Source: Sebastes aleutianus (Eukaryota; Chordata; Actinopteri; Perciformes; Sebastidae). Taken from it: a stretch of DNA of 64,000 nt. The notes under the pieces are model-generated. The model saw nothing but the letters and a program-made list of their open reading frames with translations. It ran no database searches and was not told the DNA's origin. Positions 37,862 through 50,050 of the stretch are shown piece by piece. The DNA is taken from positions 19,871,380 to 19,935,379 of the forward strand of contig CAKAKS010000031.1 in assembly GCA_916700875.1 (NCBI GenBank), written 5' to 3'. The first letter of the stretch is position 1. Each line of letters opens with the position of its first letter. Position numbers and translations under genes: made by a program.

Positions 37862-38500
37862 GAAATTCTCATTACATCCTGACAGCAATCAATAAATCAA
37901 ATGCGCTGAGAAAAAAAATCTGGTATCTGTGGCTGTTGCAGGATTGGAATAAGCCCGTTCAATAATTAAATTCTGCCTGTCTACCTACCTACGTTCACTC
38001 TGCCCGTGCACTCATTGTGCATCATTGGAGTCTTCCACAAGCTGCTAGCTTGACAGCTGTGAGTACTAACAATAGCCATACTTGCCAACCCACCCAAAAT
38101 CCCAGGAGATTCACGTTTTTCATTGCTATCTCCCGGTTTCCCCCCGGGGGTCATATTTCTCCCGATTTATCACAAATATTCACATTTTTTTTTTTCCTTT
38201 TCGTTATCTCAACCTGTTTCTGACACTGTACAGCATGTAAAACCCCTACTGTTTCCACCCAGACAACAATACAGCTACACCCACTGTCGTTTCCTGTGGG
38301 AAGAGAGATGCTCGCGGTTTGAGCTGCGCTCGCCACTAGGTTCAGCGCATATTGTCAGTGCGTGCTGCACCCAAAGGCCTAAAGGGACGGACTGTCTGTG
38401 TTGCTGACTTTGCGACTTTCTCTTGAGGGACTTTTGGAGCTAGTGCTGCTAGCTACTTCCATTGGAAAAGAGTTGGCAACACTGGGCTGGGTTTTAAGTT
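37862..38500 (+). repeat. Dispersed repeat L2, with extra inner sequence
   Basis: It matches L1 at both ends. About 38080-38400 replaces a shorter middle of L1 and includes CATACTTGCCAACCCACCCA and TCTCCCGATTTATCACAAAT, which look like an additional inserted repeat. Confidence 0.65.
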
Positions 38501-40240
38501 GGATCCTTTTTAATTTCTCTTGCTGGCTTCTCAAGATAACCGACCCTAGCTTTAAAGCATCTCTAATCTCAAAACGCACCACACGGTTCTTGTTCCATAT
38601 TACCTGCACAGTACGTCTTTAAATCAATACTGATATCAGATTTCATTTGGTATTGAATCACTGCTTCAGTTCATTCCTTCCTCTCAGGCGCATGCACTTT
38701 CTTTCACCACCGTCGGCGGTGTCGTAGCAACCTTTTGGACAAACTCTGACGCCTTGTGCTGAGAAATCCACTCGGGGCCATTTAAAAGCTCATCGACTGT
38801 AAAGCCATCCCATTGTGCGGCGTTTACTGTCAACACCATCCACTTAGCGCGGCCACAGATGCGCATATCGGCCGCCGCTGGCACCAAATCTGTGACAAGT
38901 CATTTGCGGGACGGTCTCGCTGACCGCCGGGCCACCCCGACGCTCTCATCCATTCACGGCGAGGCAGTGAGTGCTTCAGTCAAGACGGGAGGCCCAGAGG
39001 CAGAGCTGGCAGAACCCAGGAGTGTTTGTGAGAGTAGGTTTAGTGAGTGATTGAACGCAGCCTTCTGTGATGTGCGTGTCAGAAGCAAAGAATTGTGTCA
39101 AATATCAGCGATGTGCACGCTGACTGAGTCTGATGAAAGACGCCTCATTTGGCAACTCGCGAGCTTTCGGTGTGTGTGCGTGCATGCAAATGTCTCGGCG
39201 TGTGTGTGTGTGTGTGCCTTTGTATGCATACATCTGTGAACTTCACTTCAGTGTTAATGAGAAGCAGAACAGCCTGGAGGTGTGTGTGTGTGTGTGTACG
39301 AGCATGAGCTCTCATCTCCGGTGTCAGATCATCGCCTCAAAGAGAGGAAGCGGAGAGGTGAATATTTATTCCAAAGAGGGGAAATTCCTCTTTATGAAGA
39401 CAAACACAGGATGAAACAACGCCGGGAAGAATTTCACAATTAAAGACCTTCTCAAAGATTCATTAGCAGTTATTAAGCTGCAATAGTTTTAATCAACTGC
39501 GTCGCAATCTTCCGTCTTGTGTTCCATTTGAGAACAAATGCAAACAAACCGCCTGACAAGCGAGCGCTTTATGATTAAAGCGTCGATTCATCACCGGGAA
39601 ACATTAAATAGGAAAGAATTTGTCTTAATGACGCTGCCACAGGGACTTTCTGACAACAGTTTATACAGAAACATATGGTGAAATATAAACGGGACCCCGC
39701 ATACAATATACAAAGACATGGCAAGACATACTGTACCATGCAGGGTAGACTATACATACACTGCTGCGTATAAATATTCAATATTCTGCAACAGCGTGCT
39801 TATTATAGCTTGTATAAACATTTTAGTTGACAAGAACTGACAAGAGTTTGCGCTCTTAAACCTCTGAAAAGTCTATTATCTCCGGTAATGTCTCTCCTCC
39901 CTCTCCTTGTTCTTCTCCAAAGTGATGAAGCCAAGTGAGCACAGCTGGTTTGTGACCCTTCAGTAGGGTCTCCATCTCCTCGTAGGATCCCCCTCTTCGT
40001 CCTCCTCTAAGCTGAGAGTACCGTCTCAGAGCGAGTACCGTCTCAGAGCGAGTACTTGGACACGGAGGCAGACACTCGTGTGCAGGTGCCAGAATTTTTA
40101 GGTGTGGGTACTCAAGGTACCTTTGAGGTATCGACCAAAATAACCCAGAACCAAGTAGTATCAAAACATCTAGTCAAAAAGAATACCTGTAATCGATTCT
40201 TTCTGTGCACAGATCTAGAAAAAAGCTAGTTAGAGCGGAG
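38501..40240. other. Unassigned sequence with GT tracts and a small tandem duplication
   Basis: GT tracts lie at 39197-39216 and 39281-39298. An 18-bp unit, AGTACCGTCTCAGAGCGA, is repeated head to tail at about 40017-40052. 38680-39060 is CpG-richer, unique-looking sequence. Confidence 0.45.
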
Positions 40241-40400
40241 CTGGAGCAGAGTCTGAAGAGTTTGGTTAGGTCGACCAATCACAACAGAGTGGGCCAGCTG
40301 ACCAATCAGAGCAGACTGGGCTTTTATAAGCATAATAGGTCCTCTTTAAGGGTACCAGTATTGATACTGGCATTGTAATTTTTTAAACGATACCCAGCCG
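40241..40400. repeat. Fragment of a dispersed repeat
   Basis: CGACCAATCACAACAGAGTG, GCTGACCAATCAGAGCAGAC and AAACGATACCCAGCCGTAGG read as pieces of a familiar teleost repeat. ACCAATCA occurs twice, 34 bp apart. Confidence 0.4.
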
Positions 40401-43400
40401 TAGGAAGTTTGATCTCGTAAATACAGAATGTGATATGACTTTGATAGCATAGAGAACCATATCGGTGCCAGTAGAATACCTGAGATTCAGAAACAGTGAC
40501 TATATTGATACCATTATTTTCAAAAGAAATTATGTACCATAAAAAAACAGAGAGGAGACAGAGATCCCAGTCTGACAGGTGAGAAAGGTCAGAAAGGTCA
40601 TTTACATTCCCCTCATGTGCCGTCTGTCTAAAACCTTCTTCACGTCTTCTGCTGAGCTGAAAAGAGCAACGTTGTTCCATCCAATTAAGACCCTCCAACG
40701 CACACACATCACCACCACCACTGACCGCTGTGTATCCGTCTGTCTGGCGTTGGCTTTGTCCACCCAGATGTCACCGTCTGTCTGTCTGTGCTGTTATTAA
40801 ACAGTGTGAATAGATTTTATTACTGCCACATTTCGCTCAAACAGCTTGATCGTACAATGAATTTATTTGGCCTATTACTGACTGTATTGTCATTGTAAAG
40901 CCTTATATATTTTATTTATTCCTTCTTTTTATCTTGAGGTTTTTTATTTTGTTTCTGAAGGTGAACTATTGTAAAAAAACAGTCTACAAAACGTGTAAGA
41001 TGATCAACACAAATCTGACTTATGAACCCAAATCATTCACTATTTGTTTTAAAGTTAAAAGCTGTTATAATTGTTATTTTTAAAATGTATTATTATTATT
41101 CAATTCGTTATTAATAACAATTTCATATTTTAAAAAATACTTTCTTAAAATGTTCAATTTCACCTGCATTTCAACTGTAAAATGTCCCTCACAGCACATA
41201 TTTTGGTCACTATTCTTCAATAAGAAAATTTAGATAATCCATGTCAAAACAGTGTCTTTGTTATTTTTAAAACAAATATTGGCCGGTAAATTATTAAAAA
41301 AAATGTAAACTCTCAAATATCAGGTTTGGCCTGAAAATCCAGGTTATAATATAGAATTTGAATAAATGTACTCAATTTCTTTCCACCAAAACTTTTATTG
41401 CAACATTTTTGAAGTTCAATTTTAGAAAAAGGTTATTTAGTAAAGAGCAAAAGTTCAATTACGGCTTTTGTTATCTAATTTGAAACAATTAGAAACCAGA
41501 CCTGCACCCTGGATGTGGCAGGTTGATCTTAAGTTAGTTTAAGTGTTTTCCCCTTTAGCATTTTGGAAACAGACTTGAGTGTTCAGGCTGCAGCAGCCAC
41601 CAGCCTCCATCCAGCTCCGGCTTTTGTCACCTGACACCATCTGCATGCTAACAGGCCTGTGAGAGCCTCTTCAGGCCCGGCCGGTACACACTGCAGGGCC
41701 CTGCTGCGCTGTCCGGTGACAAGTGTGGAGGGACGGGAGCCAGGAGGCACACAGGAATGCAGCACACACTCTCTGTATGTGTGTTAAGTGTATGTATGTG
41801 TGTGTGTGTTTCTCCCAGTCCCTGTACGAGTTAAGAATGGAAGAACTGCCCTCACTAGCTTGTTGAAGGCTGTTCTTGTTGTTTTCTTAGTTCGTTCGCC
41901 TCCGGCTAACCAGACAAGAATCTCAACCAGCCTGCTGAATTAGCCTTTCACTTCTTTTTTATGTCACACCAGTTGACCTGTTGCCTATTCCTCCTTAAGC
42001 ACCTTAATTATTATTTATTAGGATTTTATAGTTGTTTAGTGTCACCCTAGTTCATGTCAAAAACACTAGACATTTAAATAAGATTTTTTTAAGGAATAAT
42101 AATGAAAGCAGAAGCAAATAAATTTGACTACTAAGTTAGGCTTATTCCTCTGTGTCATAGAGCTCCATTGTTCTTTCATTACCATGAACACACAGTGTAG
42201 TTTGTTTTGACGCACACAGGTGCACCAACCTGCTGCAGTAAACACTCACTAGAGCACCAAATGTGTATACATCCGCCGATGAAAATAGTCCCTAACAAAT
42301 GTGCTCTTTACTCCTGTTTGAGTTATGTTTGCTAAAAACTACAGTGCCCAGGTGTTTTATGTAATTACTGAGTCCTGTTTTAAAATGAAAGTTTACATTT
42401 ATGAGCTGTTTTATAAGACTTGCGTCTTCAGTAGAAACCACCGGGTTTGGGGCTGAATATCACAGATGGTAGGGAAGTAGGAAAGTGTCACAAGACGGGC
42501 TAATAACACCTTGTTGGTTGTGGTCTTTTCATATATAGAATAAGACCAGCCTACCTGTAGTAACTTATAACAAAGCATGAAGCATTAGTATCTTTGCCAT
42601 ATCTGCAGTTTAATACCCTTCTATTTTGGTTTGGTTTATTGACAAGATACTACTATATTTATAAGATCCAACATATCATACTTGTCAGGGATCAAATGGT
42701 GAAGTCTCAGACTTATTTCGATCGTAGTCTTGCAGCAGCAGACAATGATAGTTCAGACAATCAATACTTTTTCAAACAGCAGATAAGATGAACGGTCTCC
42801 TGGACATGCCCACAGCAGTTTCTTTCAAATAATGATCACACACTATTGATCAACATCCCTATAGCATACAATATTAATGGGCGTCTGCCGACTAATCAGA
42901 AAAAAGTGACGCTAATCTAAACGCTAATTTAAATGAAATTTCCATCTCTATTACTTATTATACGAATGAGCTGTCAAGCTTCATTAAAAAGCAATTTTTT
43001 CTTTTCTCTCTGGAGTACCTGTGTGTGCTGTCACTCCTGTCTTGAGCTTAATCATTTGAGGGATTATGGGGATTTGAGTCTTTACAGGCCGTGAGAAAAG
43101 GCGACCTAATCAGTCTGTCTAGCAGTGACGGCTGCAGCCTCGTATCGTCTCATGTCGTATGAAACCTAACAGGTCCAGACATGTCACACACACACACATA
43201 CAACCAGGCAGGGAGGGACAAACTGTTTACCAAATGTGTTTCCTGCGACCTCATATCACCCCAACACACACAAATACACACCTACTCAAACACAGTGCGG
43301 TCAGCAAAGCCACCTGTGTGAATAGTGGTCAGGCCGAAGCAGTTTGCTTTACCTGACTGATGATCGCTCAGGCTGTCAGAGCGGCAGAGAGGCTTTGTTG

Positions 43401-43888
43401 AGGTGGATTAGCCGCCTGCAGGCCGGGGCTCGGGTTACTCCCTGGGTTAGGCTCAGCTAGCGCCTAATGACAGAGGAAAGGTGCACACTGCGACCTGTAG
43501 GTGTTAAACTGGGACCTCTTCTCTGCCATCGGACAGGTTGAATGTGCGAGGAGACATCTCAACTCTCGACACGTAACTGCTTTCCCATGTGAGTGACCTC
43601 AAACACCCAGCAGTTGATATGAAGGCAGTGACGGAGAGACTACTTTGTTCAATAACAAGTAAAAACAGTAGTTTATCTATGTAAGCAAAAAATATAGAGT
43701 AGTTAATTTAAAGTGAACTCAAGGGCGGCTGCCTCTCGGTCGATTACTATACTAATTGGTCATTAGGGTCTTCACTCGACCAAGAAACCTTTAGCCGTTT
43801 TTTATGGTCTTTTTAATAGGGAATAGTCAATAGTCATTACAGGAAAAGTAGATTTGAAGAGATGGATCTGTGAAAGAGGCCATGAGGT
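40401..43888. other. Unassigned sequence, AT-rich in part
   Basis: 40850-41480 is AT-rich with no coding signal. A short GT tract lies near 41793-41809. 42880-43005 contains GCTAATTTAAATGAAATTTC and ATTACTTATTATACGAATGA, a possible conserved AT-rich element. CA stretches are at 43183-43198. Confidence 0.4.
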
Positions 43889-43944
43889 AACACTTTATTT
43901 TAGGGTCCCGGAGTTTCCTACAAAGGAACTGGTATGTAACTATT
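43889..43944 (+). repeat. Start of a dispersed repeat K interrupted by J
   Basis: GTAACACTTTATTTTAGGGT followed by AAAGGAACTGGTATGTAACT is the opening of a repeat I recall from teleosts; it breaks where J begins. Text resuming as TTATTTGGTACCAGTTATAG after J may be its continuation. Confidence 0.4.
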
Positions 43945-44690
43945 AAAGGTCTTTACACACTGGGGGCTTCTTTTTTCTTCCTGCGATTAATTCACACGTC
44001 AATATATTTTTTCGAACTGTTTTTTTACATGAGCGAATATACAGTGCTCCAGGGATTATGTATTATTGTAGGCCAACTACGAAGTTAGCAGCGCCCTGGG
44101 TCCCCTCAACAAAAAGCCAATGTGATTTTTCCATTGGGTTTATTGGATTATTGCAGAAAATAAACTCTCTGCCAAACAAACGTTTATGATGCTTACACGT
44201 TTTCAGCAAGATAATCTTCACAAATGATCACTTTTATGATTTCTGAAGTGTAGATGCAACACAGAGGCTCTTTAGTCAGAATCAAAATGGCAAACTTAAT
44301 TACTCCTTTCAGCCTTGACAAAGGCAGAGCAGACCAGATCCTCTCCTTCTGTTCTTTCTCTTCACAATAAAAGCCCTAGGCATATACACTGTGTAACTGT
44401 TTATTAGAGGCAAATTCACTCAGAGCATTTTGCTAAAAGGAAACTAACATAGCTTACAGTAGTTTAGGCTATACAACAATTTACCTCAGACAGACTGCCA
44501 GACGCTGCTCTGGGTCAATAGGATCCTGGTTTTCAGCCTCTGTCTGCACAAGTCTATTCATATGATTAGTAATAGTGTTCCTTTGTTGAAAAAGTGTTGC
44601 AACTGTTGCAAATTTGCATAGCTGCCTGTATGAATAGCATGTTTGTGTCATTTATTCACCACGCCCTTGTGTGTAAAGGCCTTCAAGATT
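43945..44690. mobile_element. Element J, about 745 bp with inverted ends, containing a piece of I
   Basis: The left end AAAGGTCTTTACACACTGGG pairs with the right GCCCTTGTGTGTAAAGGCCTT (reverse complement AAGGCCTTTACACACAAGGGC; 20 of its bases shown by position 44663-44684). The inner stretch 44083-44270 belongs to family I. No protein-coding frame. Confidence 0.65.
44083..44270 (+). mobile_element. Family I fragment I2 inside J
   Basis: GAAGTTAGCAGCGCCCTGGG, ACAAAAAGCCAATGTGATTT and AGCAAGATAATCTTCACAAA match I1 from 18900 to about 19075. Confidence 0.7.
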
Positions 44691-47157
44691 GCTTCTAGAA
44701 ATGTTATTTGGTACCAGTTATAGTGAACAATTGAGACTCAGGCAGTACATGGCAAAATAATTCTTCTTGTTGATGTGACAGTTTTCACCAGAGTGCCTTT
44801 CAAATAGTATAAAAATAACAGAAAATTGTAGATTTGATAAATAACTCTGACAGAGTTCAGGATGTTTAGTTAAGTGTGTGGAAGCCTCAGATGAAAAATG
44901 TTTTCAACAGTGTAGCCTATATACGGTATTCCTACGCTGACTTATGCTCTCTTTGATATTATTTAATTCAACCCAGACAGTATTGTGTAGAATACTATGA
45001 AATATGTCCAAACATTTGCGTCTCAATGATTATAACGGCTTTGGTTTAACCGCTCAAAGCCTCCCTGTCTGTGTAATTGGCCGTTGTGCGGAGGGTAAAC
45101 ACTATCTGAGAAGTGTTGAGCCTGTGAAGTGTTCGTGTGAGTGCTGAGTGCAGTGTGTGTAGCCTACTGTGTGTTCAGCAGTGTGTGTGCTGACTGACGG
45201 TGGTTCAGAGTGATTTTAAACTCTGGCCCTCTTACCTAAACTGTCTCTTTCACGCGCACAGACGTTTTCTTTCAGTGGTCGTAGTTCACTTGGTGTTTTT
45301 TTGGTAGCTGAATGTCAGCAGAAACACTGTGGCTTTTATATGTTAGCCTTGGAAAACAACAGATATTCTGGACTTTTCGAGTTAACTTCCAGTGAATACC
45401 ATATGTTTGAGTGTTCTCCAGGACTTCGCTGGGTGTTTCCTCATCAAGGGTATCTCTCATATACTCTCTTATTAATTAGTGATTCACTCATGTTGATTTT
45501 ACTCTGTGCTGGCTGATGTTTGAGGGAATTGTTGAGGTGTTTTGGTTTATTATTCTGCCTTATTTTGAATCAATAAATCATCATCGGACCTTCCCGTCTT
45601 GTTGCCTTGAATGCCTTCATTGGTTGGGTTGGTTGGTTAGGTTTAGGCATGAGGAGTGAGATTAGTAGGGTTTTGAGTCATGCTAAGTCATGGTAGGGAA
45701 AAAAATGTTGCGACCGGTAAGGTCTGATGACGTAATTTTGCCTAATAATTAACCATGTGCTTCTGTTTAGGATAACGGGCTGTCGGGACTATTGGGGTTT
45801 CGGGAGTACAATGTGTTGTTGTTTCGACCTAAAGAAGTTGTAGTTTTATTGCCTAAACCTAAAGAATTTTTTTTGTGTGTGTTCAAAACGTGATGTTTCA
45901 TTCAGTTATAACGTAGTAGGCGTAGTAGGCCCCTACTGACCCACATCTATGGTGCTTATACTGACTGATAACGCCTATTTAATGGCCTGATAACAGTTGA
46001 ATCAGGTGCCAAACTTTGGTCGTCCCATAACTTTTCAGCTGATGCCATCATTAGGTCAAATTTTTAATTTCCAACTTCCACCCAATGACTATAGTAAAAG
46101 ATTCATACAGACTCTTCTTACAAACGCGATAAACGCAGTACGGTATCAGCATTTTTCCTGCTTCATCATGCACCATGAGTCGACACCAGCACTACATCAT
46201 GATGTGATTCTACTGAAACATGATCACCAGTTTATTGAATTGCTGCCACGCCCCGGTCAAATAACGTCTGCACGGATTCAGCTCAAACACAGAAGCCCTG
46301 CTAATTGGGGCACAGATCGAACCTGTGGCTGTTTTGATAACCCGACGGTGTCTCCCGCCGCTAATCTGCCCTCCCTTCGGGTTCCGACGCTAAAGGACAG
46401 GAAGGATGTACATTAAGGGCCAAAGTACTCAAAGTCGTAAAAAGTAATGACAGCGTCTGCTGAGGCTGGCGAGCAGCTCCGGTCCAACTGTGTGCCTACG
46501 CTCCATTATTTGAAGACGGCTGTGTGAGTGGTCGTATCTTTTTACAACGTTCCTAATGGTTATGGATGAAAATTATGGCACACATGATGATGCCGCTCTT
46601 TCCACAAGGCGATAATGGCGGTCACATACCATTTAGGATGAGAGAGCGAGAGAGAGTTTAGTAATAGCAGTGAAAGGGCAGAGAGAGACAGAGGGTAAGG
46701 GGTTGTATTAAAACGATTAGAAATGCGGGGTTAAGATGGCAGCCCTGAGCGCGAGTGGGAAGAAGAGCTGGCGGAGCGATGAAGAAAGGGATGGTGGTGT
46801 AAAATGAGCAGAGAGGAAGGGTTAAGATGGCAGGTCCAGCCCTGCTCTGCTCTCTCTCTCCCCAGGGGGTAGATGAGAGATGGGAATGCCTGTCATTCAG
46901 TGAAGGGGAGTATATTTATCCAATCCTCCACCCCACTGTCTCCACTGACTCCCACTGAATGTTACTATCCCTCTTTGAGCTTCCTCTCTTTCCTCTTTAA
47001 ATCTTTTATTTTCAATTTTCTCCCTTCATTTTTTTCCCCTCTTTTTTCACCTTCATATATCCCTTTGTCTCTTTGTCTTTGAAACTCCCCATTGTCCCAA
47101 ACCCAGGAAGCACTGATTTGGTGATTTGCAAGTGTAATAAAACCAATATTTTACGAT
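44691..47157. other. Unassigned intronic sequence
   Basis: 45620-45870 carries GGTTAGGTTTAGGCATGAGG and reversed CCTAAACCTAAAGAA words, related to the TTAGGTTTAGG repeat at 58.4 kb. 46190-46440 is unique-looking. 46960-47080 is a pyrimidine-rich tract. The 139-residue frame at 45997-46416 has no recognisable motif. Confidence 0.4.
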
Positions 47158-47688
47158 ATTAAAGGGGACATATCATGAAAAAACTCACTTTTTCAGTAAT
47201 TGTGCACGTACATTTGGGTATCCAATAGCCCCTTTTCCACTGCAGGAACTTTCACCCCCAGAACTAGGAACCCTTTGAGGAATTCATTGCGTTTCGACCA
47301 CAGGGACCAGGGTTTAAATTAAGTTCTGGGGAAATTTTACCCCCCAAAAAGGCCCTGGTTGGGGGTAGTACTTTTTGAATGTACCGGAACTTTCGGGGTG
47401 GAGTTTGCAGGGGTGATCGTCGCTGATTGGTCAAACACACAGAGAACCGCTGCTTCATTCATAAACAAGGAAGTACGCTTGTATTGGACCATTTTAGGAC
47501 GAGGGGAGAACATTTCTCTTTGTTCGATAACATAAAATAGCGTTTTAGAGAGAGATTGAATACCGGTATATTCAGACAGACAGTATGAGAAAATTATGTT
47601 TTTTGAACATTAAAACATGTAAACATATTCTAGTACAAACCCAAAATAAAGTATGAACCTAAAAATGAGCATGATATGTCTCCTTTAA
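47158..47688. mobile_element. Element G with inverted ends, carrying nested H1
   Basis: The left TTAAAGGGGACATATCATG pairs with the right CATGATATGTCTCCTTTAA. A second copy of the left end is at 56541. The inner 47229-47480 is a different family (H). No transposase frame. Confidence 0.75.
47229..47480. mobile_element. Element H1 nested in G
   Basis: It opens CCCCTTTTCCACTGCAGGAA; inner GGGGTAGTACTTTTTGAAT and GATCGTCGCTGATTGGTCAA recur at 57628-57690 with the opposite end of the family. The right boundary within G is uncertain. Confidence 0.65.
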
Positions 47689-49036
47689 TATGGGTATTTT
47701 ACTGATAGTAGTCTAATTCAGCCTGTCACAATATGGCAAAGGTGTGCAGAACCACAAACTTATGTTCAAAACTGTAAACAGTGTTTTTTAATCATGGCAT
47801 TTTTGGCCTCCATTCATACATTTCATTCGCTGTTAGAGCTCGCTTGCCAAATCTGGATTTCTCTTTTTTTTCATCCTCTAATCTCCTGACTCACAAACAA
47901 GGGCAGGTGGCGACGGCGTCGCCAGCAACTGTCAGAGTGAGAAAGAGAGGAGAGAAGTGTTGGAGTTTGAACAGCAGGCTAGTATCTCCACTCCAATAAC
48001 AATTACATCAAGTGGTGTGTTAAATGAGGTGGCCCACGGTTCAGCGGCTGGGGCTAATCGCTGCAGTCTGCTCCCTAAAACACGGCGATAATGACGGGCG
48101 GAGGGGAGGATTCGGTTGCCTCGAATTGCTTAATTTAACCCAGGCGCATGCTGTACATGTAAAAACAAACACACAGTGGCGGACAGTGAATGGAAAGAAA
48201 AAGGACAATCAGAAAATAGATACACATCTTTGTGAAGTGTCCTTCCCTTGGGCGAAGCGTGGAGGCGAAGAAGCCGCCTGCTTGTGTTCTCAGAGATGGA
48301 AACCGGCCGGCGGTGAGGCGATCCATCAACGGCGGCTCTATCTCTCCTTTATGGCCCTCTCCATCATCACATCGAAGCAGTAAATCCTTCCTCAAACTGA
48401 CATGTAGCTGCTGACATGTGGTTCCCATCTAAATGATTTCACAACTGGCCTGGATTCAGCCGAGGTGGCGCTCATCTTGGCGAGGAACGTACTGATAGGC
48501 GATCTGGGGTCAGAGAGCGGCGGATAAGAGACTATGTGGATAGTGTCAGGTGTTGCAAAAACATATGCGGAGGAGGACGTGCACATGATGCTTCTTGGAT
48601 GTGATGCGGATGTGAGTTTATTCAAACATTTGAAGGGCGTGTTTCTGTATGTGAGTGCGCTTGGTTTGTTTAATGCTGATCAGCTGTTGGATAGCAGCTG
48701 GTCCTATTTGGTTTGGGCCTGTCGGACCGGTCTGTTTTGTCCCGGGCCAGATTTCTGCAGCTCTCTGTGGCCTTTTGCTCACAATAATATGAGCTGTGTC
48801 GGCAAAGTGCACGTGGGCGGATGGATTTGTGTGTGTTTTTTTTCTTAACTTTTATTTATCCAGGGAGTTTTTTTCGTTGGCAACGCCCTGCTTTAGGCTC
48901 ACAAAGATAGACTGCCGTGTAAAAGATGGTAAAGTGGCTAGTCGGGTTCTGAGGTGGATTTATTTTGGATCTAGTTCCAAAGTGGTGAAATATACTGATT
49001 CATTAAAGGGCCAGTTCACCCAAATAACAAAAATAT
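47689..49036. other. Unassigned intronic sequence
   Basis: Unique-looking, moderately GC-rich, no family recognised. Overlapping frames at 48.0-48.85 kb on both strands carry no domain. Confidence 0.4.
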
Positions 49037-49526
49037 TAGGGCTGTCAAAGTTTTAACGCCACTAATTTCTTTAAATAATTAACGCAACTTGCAATTTCAG
49101 AGATTGAAGAGAGTGAAGATACTGCTATAGATATAACTAGAAGATATAAGGAATCCATTGGTACCAACCATGTCATGCTGGCTTGTCACGAAGGAGGCTA
49201 AATAATGCTCCAAACTTGCACTAAATTTTGGCGAGGAAAAACTGGCATGGCCATTTTCAAAGAGGTCCCTTGACCTCTGACCTCCAGATATGTGAATGAA
49301 AATGGGTTCTCTGGGTACCCACGAGTCTCCCCTTTACAGCCCACTTTATGATAATAACATGCAGTTTGGGGCAAGACATAGTCAAGTCAGCACACTGACA
49401 CACTGACAGCTGTTGTTGTCTGTTGGGCTGCAGTTTGCCATGTTCTGATTTGAGCATATTTTTTATGCTAAATGCAGTACCTGTGAGGGTTTCTGGACAA
49501 TATTTGTCATTGTTTTGTTTGTTGAA
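49037..49526 (+). mobile_element. Family C copy C7 (5' two thirds)
   Basis: TAGGGCTGTCAAAGTTTTAA opens it, with the core AATCCATTGGTACCAACC near 49152. AAAACTGGCATGGCCATTTT, CTTGACCTCTGACCTCCAGA and GAGGGTTTCTGGACAATATT follow. It gives the fullest view of the middle of the family; the CGATTAA-rich 3' end is absent. Confidence 0.85.
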
Positions 49527-50018
49527 GGAGAGTCAGGGATTCAAACTAGCAACTTCTCAGTCATAAGTCTCAAACTTTTAGCTCCTGCTGCCTCTGTGTT
49601 TGTGTGTGTGTGTCTGCAGGCACTGTATATATTCACATGTGCTTGAAATTTTGGTGCACTTCTCAGGTCCATTTATGCTCTGTAGCAGTGGGAAACCGTT
49701 TTATATGCATTGAAATTTGCCCACTGGAGGTCCCAAAAGACGGGCCATTACCTCACCGACTGTACCCCTCGCACCGGGCTGAATATGTGAATGAGGAACA
49801 TGGCCTCCGCCGGCGCTCGCTGACACTGGAATGCCACAGCCGGTGTGAATATGAAATACAGCATCTTAAGGTGGAGCGGGTGAATGTGAGGCCCGGGACT
49901 TCTAAAGGCGGCGCGTGTGAATCCGAGCTGGGCCTCTCTTAAGGCGGTATGTGCAGATCTGAGATAGTGTCCGGTTTGCGAGCTGATGGACGAGACTTTG
50001 ACAGACATTCTGTGTCAA

Positions 50019-50050
50019 GGGGAAGGGGGCTGGGGGGGTGTGATGGGGGG
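50019..50050 (+). other. G-quadruplex-type motif
   Basis: Four G-runs of 4, 5, 7 and 6 at 50019-50022, 50025-50029, 50032-50038 and 50045-50050, with loops of 2, 2 and 6 bases. Confidence 0.6.

Noticed and set aside
49520..49600. tRNA-derived SINE or tRNA gene (GGGATTCAAACTAGCAAC word)
   Set aside because: A B-box-like GATTCAAAC is present, but no A box at the right distance and no cloverleaf could be drawn.
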